NCBI GenBank assembly: GCA_947626115.1
Contig: CANQQX010000008.1
Span: forward strand, 1 to 44,168
Source of the DNA: an uncultured Bacilli bacterium
GTDB taxonomy: Bacteria > Bacillota_I > Bacilli_A > RF39 > UBA660
Direction: 5' to 3'
DNA: 44,168 bases
Numbering within the stretch: position 1 is the first letter of the stretch; each line of letters begins with the position of its first letter. Shown one piece after another: positions 38,273-44,168 of this stretch. The notes below the pieces were generated by a model that saw only the letters and a list, made by a program, of their open reading frames with translations, ran no database searches and was not told the origin of the DNA. A program made the translations under genes and the position numbers.

Positions 38273-39073
38273 TTAATTAAAGGCGACATCAAGCATCATC
38301 ATAATAACAAAACCTAAGATTGTAAATAAGCTCATCAAATTTTTGTGTTCATTTTTTTGGCTTTCAGGAATAAGTTCACTTACTGCTACATAAATCATAG
38401 CACCAGCAGCAAAACTTAAGAAAAATGGTAAAATATTTTGGACAAAGATAACTAAAAAGCAACCGATTAAACCCGCAATTGGCTCAACTATTCCACTAAG
38501 TGTACCATAAACAAAGCTTTTTGTTCTACTCATATTTTCGCGTCTCAATGGAAGACTTACGGCAGTTCCTTCAGGAAAATTTTGAATACCTACCCCAATG
38601 GCTAACATTACAGCTGCTGTAAGAGTGGCTTCTTTTGTACCTAATGCAATACTACCAAAAGCAACACCAATAGCAAGACCTTCTGGTATATTATGAAGGG
38701 TAATTGAAAACATTAACATTAAAGTTCTTTTGATCCCTTTAATATTTTTACTTTTCTTTTTTGATAAATATTTATCAAAAAATATATCACTGATAATTAA
38801 AAATAAACCACCAATAAAAAAACCTAATGATACAACAAGCCAATCACACATACCCAAAGAATTTGCACCATTTATTGCCGGATTTAAAAGTGACCAAAAA
38901 GATGCTGAAATCATAACACCAGCAGACAAACCTAACATTGCATCTAAAAGAGTGCCATTAATCTTTTTAAAGAAAAAAACTAAAGCAGCCCCTAATGTAG
39001 TTATGCCCCAAGTCATTAAAGTAGCAAGTAATACTTGAATATATACTGATGTATTAATATACCAATTAATCAT
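38273..39073 (-). CDS. ZIP-family metal transporter
   Basis: HNIPEGLAIGVAFGS, NFPEGTAVSLPLR, polytopic. Confidence 0.9.
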   Translation of the reverse strand: MINWYINTSVYIQVLLATLMTWGITTLGAALVFFFKKINGTLLDAMLGLSAGVMISASFWSLLNPAINGANSLGMCDWLVVSLGFFIGGLFLIISDIFFDKYLSKKKSKNIKGIKRTLMLMFSITLHNIPEGLAIGVAFGSIALGTKEATLTAAVMLAIGVGIQNFPEGTAVSLPLRRENMSRTKSFVYGTLSGIVEPIAGLIGCFLVIFVQNILPFFLSFAAGAMIYVAVSELIPESQKNEHKNLMSLFTILGFVIMMMLDVAFN

Positions 39074-39153
39074 AAAAACACCCTATTATAATATAGATAG
39101 GTTATTTGTTTTTAGTGTAGGCAATAATTAATTGTTAAAAAAAGAAAGCTTTT

Positions 39154-40614
39154 TCACTTTCTTTTACGTTTTTTCTTTTTCTTGTCTTCTTCTAAAATAT
39201 TGTATTCTTCTTCATCTTCATCATCATTAACTACTTCTATTTCATTAACATCTTTTTCTTCTTTTATTTCTTCTTTTTCTTTCTTTTTACTTTTTTTATC
39301 AATTTTTAGATTAACATCATCAATGGCTTTTTTTGCTTTCTTTCTATTAACATTTAAACTGATTATACAAATTAATGATAAGAATAAACCAACTCCAAAT
39401 ACTATAATTACATAGAAATATAAATTATTTTGTTTAAGAAGAGCATCAGTTAATTCTTTATTATATAAAGTAAATGTTTTATTTACTGTATCATAAGTAT
39501 AAAAATCTTTTTTACCAGTAGCAACATTCATACCATAAACAACATAGAATTTAGAATCATCATTAAGTCTAAATACTTCATAATTTTGACCATCTATTTT
39601 GACATTTACTTTAGTTAGTTTATCTAACACACCATCATAATTTAAAACAATAATATTTAAACTAGTACCTACTATTTCTTTATACTTAGTATATTTACCA
39701 TTATCATAAATAAAACTAACTACATTACCTTCCTTATCTTTAAGACCTACTAAAGTATAATTAGTTCTATCATTATGACAAGCAGGAATAGTAAACTCCC
39801 CAATGGTAACTTCACTATCAGTATAAAGTGCTGGACAAGTAAAACTTTCTCTTACTTTTATAACTGTATAATTAGTACCAGCATCAGTTACATTAATTGG
39901 ATGTTCATCAATTACATTAACTACTAAATTATAAGTTTTTTCACTACCATTTTCCGCTCTTACGACAATTTTTAGGTTATTTGCACCTTCAACTAAGGCC
40001 ACTTCACCATCACCACTAACTGTTGCTTTACCATCATTTTTAGTAGCTATAACATTAACCATTTTAGTTCCTTCTGGAACAGTAACAGAATAATCTAGGG
40101 TATCTTTATTAAATTCTGGCGTAATTTGATATCCTTCTACTTCTAAACTTTTTAAATTATTATCTTTAGAATAAGATGCTTCAAGTTGTTCTTGGGTAAT
40201 AATCGAAATCGTTTTTGAATTAGCACTTAAATCAATTTCGCTCATGTCATCATTAGCAACAGCCATATAGTTTACCATATAAAGTTTAGTTGATCCAGTC
40301 TTTTTGGCTTTAAAAGTAAACGTATAACTTTTTGATTTAGTACCTGCAGAAGTTGTAGCATATCCTGCCATTTTAACGCCACCAGCTTCCGTATTTGCAC
40401 TAGTAAGTTGGAGATAGTTACTATCATAACCTAGTTGAGCTTCCCAACTTACCATTGGCACACTACTGCTAATTTTAACAGTTACTGTTATTTTGTTACC
40501 CGTTACTACTTGATTAGTACTGCTAATAGTAACACTTCCTGATGCTGCATGAACAAATATAGGCATTAAAAATATAGATGTTAAAGTAAATAATAAAATT
40601 TTAATTTTTTTCAT
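39154..40614 (-). CDS. Membrane-anchored cohesin-domain protein with cadherin-like beta-sandwich domain
   Basis: GNKITVTVKISSSVPMVSWEAQLGYDSNYLQLTSA...YTFTFKAKKTGSTKL; NLKSLEVEGYQITPEFNKDTLDYSVTVPEGT; C-terminal TM and K/E-rich tail. Confidence 0.82.
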   Translation of the reverse strand: MKKIKILLFTLTSIFLMPIFVHAASGSVTISSTNQVVTGNKITVTVKISSSVPMVSWEAQLGYDSNYLQLTSANTEAGGVKMAGYATTSAGTKSKSYTFTFKAKKTGSTKLYMVNYMAVANDDMSEIDLSANSKTISIITQEQLEASYSKDNNLKSLEVEGYQITPEFNKDTLDYSVTVPEGTKMVNVIATKNDGKATVSGDGEVALVEGANNLKIVVRAENGSEKTYNLVVNVIDEHPINVTDAGTNYTVIKVRESFTCPALYTDSEVTIGEFTIPACHNDRTNYTLVGLKDKEGNVVSFIYDNGKYTKYKEIVGTSLNIIVLNYDGVLDKLTKVNVKIDGQNYEVFRLNDDSKFYVVYGMNVATGKKDFYTYDTVNKTFTLYNKELTDALLKQNNLYFYVIIVFGVGLFLSLICIISLNVNRKKAKKAIDDVNLKIDKKSKKKEKEEIKEEKDVNEIEVVNDDEDEEEYNILEEDKKKKKRKRK

Positions 40615-40627
40615 AAATTATTCCTTT

Positions 40628-42370
40628 CTATTGGGCTATTGTATAAGTACCTAAAATATTTTTTTGGACTTGGGCTAAATCTAGAGCATTGATTTTACCA
40701 TCACCTGATGTATCACCAGCCATATTATAAGCTCCAGTTAATTTATATGTACCTAAGATATTTTTTTGCACTTGAGCTAAATCTAAGGCATTGATTTTGC
40801 CATCACCAGATGTATCACCATGAACTACTACAGTTAAGGTTTCATTGGTATTAGCATTTTTAACAGTTACTTTATAACCTGTTCCAATTAAACCATCACT
40901 AACGGCATTACCATTCGCATTAGTTATTGTTACAGTATTAGCACCAGCTATACTTTCTAGAGCGCTTTTAACACTACTTACACTTGAAGATGGTTTAATA
41001 CCTGAAATATAACCTGATGAATATTTAAAACCACTACTTACGACTATAGTACTTATAGCAAGTTTTGATGGGTCTGTACTATCTGGTGAATTAACTGCCC
41101 CATTTTGCGTATTATAACCGCCACCAACCATATTGTTATAAACCGGAATATAAAATTCAATAGTACTATTTAATTTACCAACTTTATTATAAGCATTATA
41201 AGATGTTTTAGCTTCAGATGAAGGAGCAGCAATATTAGTCATATATTGATGGCCATAAACTTTACTACCATTATTAGGGACAACATTAAATTTTTGTAAA
41301 TAATTAGTATATTGACCTACTCTGACATAAGAATTCGCAATTGCATCAGCTCCACCATATAAAGCATTACTTAAACCTTTCCAGTTATGATCCTTAGCAT
41401 AACCTAAACCACAAGCAATTACTCCCTTAGTATTAGCACATTCATCACTTACACCATAGTTATAAAAATTATAATAATCTTCATAGCCAGCATAAGTACC
41501 AGAATATAAATTATAATTAGTTGGTAAACTACCATTGCTTGATTTACCCCAGCCAAGTTCATTTAAAATTCTTGCTGAGATAAAAATAGGATTAATATCA
41601 GCCTTTTTGCAAGCATCATTTAAAGAAGTGGAAAAACCTTTAGATGCATTTACTTCATAAAATCTTGCTCCATCAACTACACTAGTTATAGCATCAGGAA
41701 ATACACTATATAAACTACTAGTATATTTTAAATTTTCAAATTGAAATATTTGTTTTTCATCAAAGAAATTTCTTGGATCCATATAATAAGCTATTGCGGT
41801 AGATGATGCGGGATGCCACGTACTATTACTACCATACATATTTGGACAAGAATAGTCGATATTTGATGATTCACTTGTTTGAATATAACTTTCACCACAA
41901 GCACTTTCCGCATTAACAGATTTAGTCCAATCAAGACCAGTTAAAAGAGCTTTAAATTGCCAATTAGGATATTTACTCTTTAACGAACATAACCCTGGCC
42001 AATAAGATGCCGGAAATCCAGCTTTTTGCATTTCTTTTTCACAATCAGTTGTGGGAGTCTCATTAACTACTTCTTCAATTACTTTAACATATTTATTACA
42101 AACATAACCCGAAGCACTTGCTTCATAATATATTAAACGCCATCCTTCAGCACAACCACTTTCATTAGGATAAACTTTTGTATCAACCATCTTATATTGA
42201 GCCCCTTTAATAAGAGTTTTCTTTTTCTCGTGATTTGTTCCAGGGCCACTTCTAAGAGCAACTTCAGTACCTGTAATTTCTGCTTTAAAAGTATTAGCAT
42301 AACTAACATTTATATTAATCATAAATAAAATAGCAAATAAACAAATATACTTTAAATACTTCTTTTGCAT
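40628..42370 (-). CDS. Secreted SH3b + glucosaminidase-type peptidoglycan hydrolase with C-terminal dockerin
   Basis: VALRSGPGTNHEKKKTLIKG SH3b; ISARILNELGWGKSSNGSLPTNYNLYSG; two GDTSGDGKINALDLAQVQKNILGTY repeats. Confidence 0.88.
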   Translation of the reverse strand: MQKKYLKYICLFAILFMININVSYANTFKAEITGTEVALRSGPGTNHEKKKTLIKGAQYKMVDTKVYPNESGCAEGWRLIYYEASASGYVCNKYVKVIEEVVNETPTTDCEKEMQKAGFPASYWPGLCSLKSKYPNWQFKALLTGLDWTKSVNAESACGESYIQTSESSNIDYSCPNMYGSNSTWHPASSTAIAYYMDPRNFFDEKQIFQFENLKYTSSLYSVFPDAITSVVDGARFYEVNASKGFSTSLNDACKKADINPIFISARILNELGWGKSSNGSLPTNYNLYSGTYAGYEDYYNFYNYGVSDECANTKGVIACGLGYAKDHNWKGLSNALYGGADAIANSYVRVGQYTNYLQKFNVVPNNGSKVYGHQYMTNIAAPSSEAKTSYNAYNKVGKLNSTIEFYIPVYNNMVGGGYNTQNGAVNSPDSTDPSKLAISTIVVSSGFKYSSGYISGIKPSSSVSSVKSALESIAGANTVTITNANGNAVSDGLIGTGYKVTVKNANTNETLTVVVHGDTSGDGKINALDLAQVQKNILGTYKLTGAYNMAGDTSGDGKINALDLAQVQKNILGTYTIAQ

Positions 42371-42533
42371 ATTTATGCCTACTTTCTTATATTATTTTAT
42401 CATAAAATTTGGTGCATTTTGTCAATTTGGATTAATTATTGTCAATTCTTTTCATAATATTGACATATTTGCTCTGTATTTTTCATATATTTTATATTAT
42501 AATAGCATTGATATTGAGAAAAGGGAGAATACT

Positions 42534-42866
42534 ATGGGTAAAAGTTTTGATGGTATTGATATATTCTTTATAGTACTTATTTCAATTTATTTAATAGTTC
42601 TTATCTTATTTATTACAATATTTATATGTAATTATTTCGATGTTAAAAATGGTAAACAAATTCCTAAAAAGAAAAATAATAAAAGAAAGCCAATTAAAGG
42701 CAATAACAAATTATCAAAAACAAGTAAAAATAAAAAATCTACTGCAACTAGTAAAAAGAAATCAGTTAAAACAACAAAGACTACTAACAAAAAGAAAAAC
42801 TATAAAGCCAATGTTTCTTATGTTAAAAATAATCCTAAAAAGAAAGAGAGAAAAACAACTAAATAA
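42534..42866 (+). CDS. Small single-TM protein with Lys-rich tail
   Basis: ATG at 42534 after AAGGGAG RBS; hydrophobic FFIVLISIYLIVLILFITIFICNYF then KKK-rich; the track start at 42375 lies in the promoter region. Confidence 0.6.
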   Translation: MGKSFDGIDIFFIVLISIYLIVLILFITIFICNYFDVKNGKQIPKKKNNKRKPIKGNNKLSKTSKNKKSTATSKKKSVKTTKTTNKKKNYKANVSYVKNNPKKKERKTTK

Positions 42867-42878
42867 TTCTCTCTCTTT
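42843..42878. terminator. Bidirectional terminator
   Basis: AAAGAGAGA/TCTCTCTTT between convergent genes. Confidence 0.65.
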
Positions 42879-43482
42879 TCATATCTTTAACTTCTTTTTT
42901 TAATTCTTTGGCTAATTCATCTCCATTATTACTAAAATGAATTAATAAATCTAAGATGTCTTCTCTATCTTTAATTAAAGGAATGAATCTTTCTAATGGT
43001 AAGGCATTAAGTAACATTAAATAATAAATTAATTCTTGAACAAATTTAATACCATTTTCACCAATAAAAGTATTTTCTAAATATTCTTGCCATTCTGGTA
43101 ATAAATCTAATTTTACTCCTATACTAGAATTTACTAATAAAATATTATCAATGATATTAATTAATTCTTCACTACTATTATTAGTTCTTTTCATAACTTC
43201 TATTTTAACATCATTAACTTGATTCATTTCTTCTATTTTAATTTCATTAACTGTAGAGTTTTCTAATTCTGCTAACTTTTTATCACAAATCATAGGAATA
43301 AATATTAAGCCATTGATCCCAATCGTAAATGCTATAGGAAAGCCTAAAATATTTAAAGGATTTACTCCTACTTTTAAACTAATAGCTGTTCCTATTATAG
43401 AACATAATATTAAAAAAGAATTACAAAACAAATTACTTTTCATAAATTTTAATATTTTCTTTTGCTTTTCTTTATTCATCAA
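42859..43482 (-). CDS. Membrane hypothetical protein (207 aa)
   Basis: Two hydrophobic segments then helical cytosolic domain. Confidence 0.6.
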   Translation of the reverse strand: MMNKEKQKKILKFMKSNLFCNSFLILCSIIGTAISLKVGVNPLNILGFPIAFTIGINGLIFIPMICDKKLAELENSTVNEIKIEEMNQVNDVKIEVMKRTNNSSEELINIIDNILLVNSSIGVKLDLLPEWQEYLENTFIGENGIKFVQELIYYLMLLNALPLERFIPLIKDREDILDLLIHFSNNGDELAKELKKEVKDMKRERII

Positions 43483-43545
43483 ATAATCCCCCTTTGGAAT
43501 TAAATGATATTATAGCATAACCATAATTTTTGTCAAATCTTATTG

Positions 43546-44064
43546 TTAATGAATTACAGTATATAATTCATCTAAAGCACATTGAACATTATTACAATTT
43601 GTTAAATTTTTTACAGTATTATTATAAATTAATAAATCAGCAGATGGATAGTCATAATATAATGTGCAATATACTTCTTTATTAGTTTTAATATTAACTC
43701 CCACTTTTCCATGTGAAATAGCATTATCTACTTTTTGACCATCTCGATCTATGCAATAACTTTTGTTAAGATTTAAAGCATAACCTTTAGGAAATGCATT
43801 TTTATCTTGAGCTATATGGGTATCACTAGCTTCTATTCCTGTATATGCTTTATATCCTCCTTGATCATCTGGTATCATAATAGCAAGCATCCCTTTATTT
43901 TGCATATTTCTTAATCTTACTTCAGGAAGATTATTTATTCTATTTAATAATTTAGGTACAAAAAGTATTGTTACAAATATAAGTAATAAAGCTACAATAA
44001 TACCTATTTCTTTTTTATTTAGTTTTTTAATTTCATTTAATAACTTATTAATTTTCTTTTTCAT
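43546..44064 (-). CDS. Membrane-anchored extracellular hypothetical protein (172 aa)
   Basis: N-terminal TM; C-terminal NCNNVQCALDELYTVIH. Confidence 0.6.
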   Translation of the reverse strand: MKKKINKLLNEIKKLNKKEIGIIVALLLIFVTILFVPKLLNRINNLPEVRLRNMQNKGMLAIMIPDDQGGYKAYTGIEASDTHIAQDKNAFPKGYALNLNKSYCIDRDGQKVDNAISHGKVGVNIKTNKEVYCTLYYDYPSADLLIYNNTVKNLTNCNNVQCALDELYTVIH

Positions 44065-44093
44065 CTATCTAGTCTCTTTTCTACTATATACTT

Positions 44094-44123
44094 ATTATAA
44101 CATACCGCGGACTATGTCCGCAA
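44094..44123 (-). promoter_or_regulatory. Promoter with palindromic spacer
   Basis: TTGCGG-N18-TATAAT on minus strand; inverted repeat GCGGAC-tat-GTCCGC inside. Confidence 0.5.
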
Positions 44124-44138
44124 CCTAACCACAAAAAA

Positions 44139-44166
44139 ACTCCAAGAAACTCTTGGAATTTTTTAT
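44139..44166. terminator. Intrinsic terminator
   Basis: TCCAAGA-aac-TCTTGGA followed by ATTTTTT, preceded by A7. Confidence 0.75.
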
Positions 44167-44168
44167 AC

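Noticed and set aside
38730-39038. 102-aa plus-strand ORF, and similar short ORFs at 6683-6898, 7046-7273, 21592-21789, 22840-23109, 24581-24799, 29309-29560, 29921-30115, 30475-30663, 39182-39415, 42640-42903
   Set aside because: Opposite to or out of frame with well-supported genes, no RBS or family signal.
1-44168. CRISPR arrays, transposases, integrases, rRNA or tRNA genes
   Set aside because: No regular repeat-spacer pattern, no transposase-like proteins and no recognisable tRNA cloverleaf were found by eye; a tRNAscan/minced run would be decisive.

Overview
The window is about 44 kb of very AT-rich DNA from a spore-forming Bacillota/Bacilli-like genome, probably an uncultured gut lineage related to RF39 or Mollicutes; that placement is inferred from gene content only. 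TGA behaves as a stop (e.g. the mutase gene at 14756-16117), so translation table 11 applies. Most genes lie on the minus strand. The conserved backbone includes sufCDS plus sufU, a TtcA-like PP-loop protein, ylbD/ylbE, parC/parE, a phosphohexomutase, deoD, an RlmD-type methyltransferase, a gerA-type operon (AA-AC-AB), efp, rpmG (missing from the ORF track), a PBP2-like transpeptidase, nfo with a YqfT/DUF2624-like gene, and a ZIP transporter. Accessory content is dominated by large secreted or surface proteins. The most interesting signals are: (i) three [N-glycosidase-NUDIX] gene pairs, one NADAR-like and two Qng1/DUF2419-like, suggesting modified-nucleotide salvage, one of them sitting in the suf locus between two identical 30-bp promoters; (ii) a candidate type I toxin-antitoxin locus with a 36-aa membrane peptide and a convergent antisense promoter; (iii) two apparently stand-alone structured ncRNAs with near-consensus promoters and terminators; (iv) a leader RNA with interleaved 21-bp and 19-bp helices (bistable switch) at the left edge; (v) an adjacent cohesin (membrane-anchored) and dockerin (peptidoglycan hydrolase) pair; (vi) a G7 tract inside the promoter of a giant surface-protein operon, which could phase-vary. 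All calls were made by eye; no database search or folding program was run.
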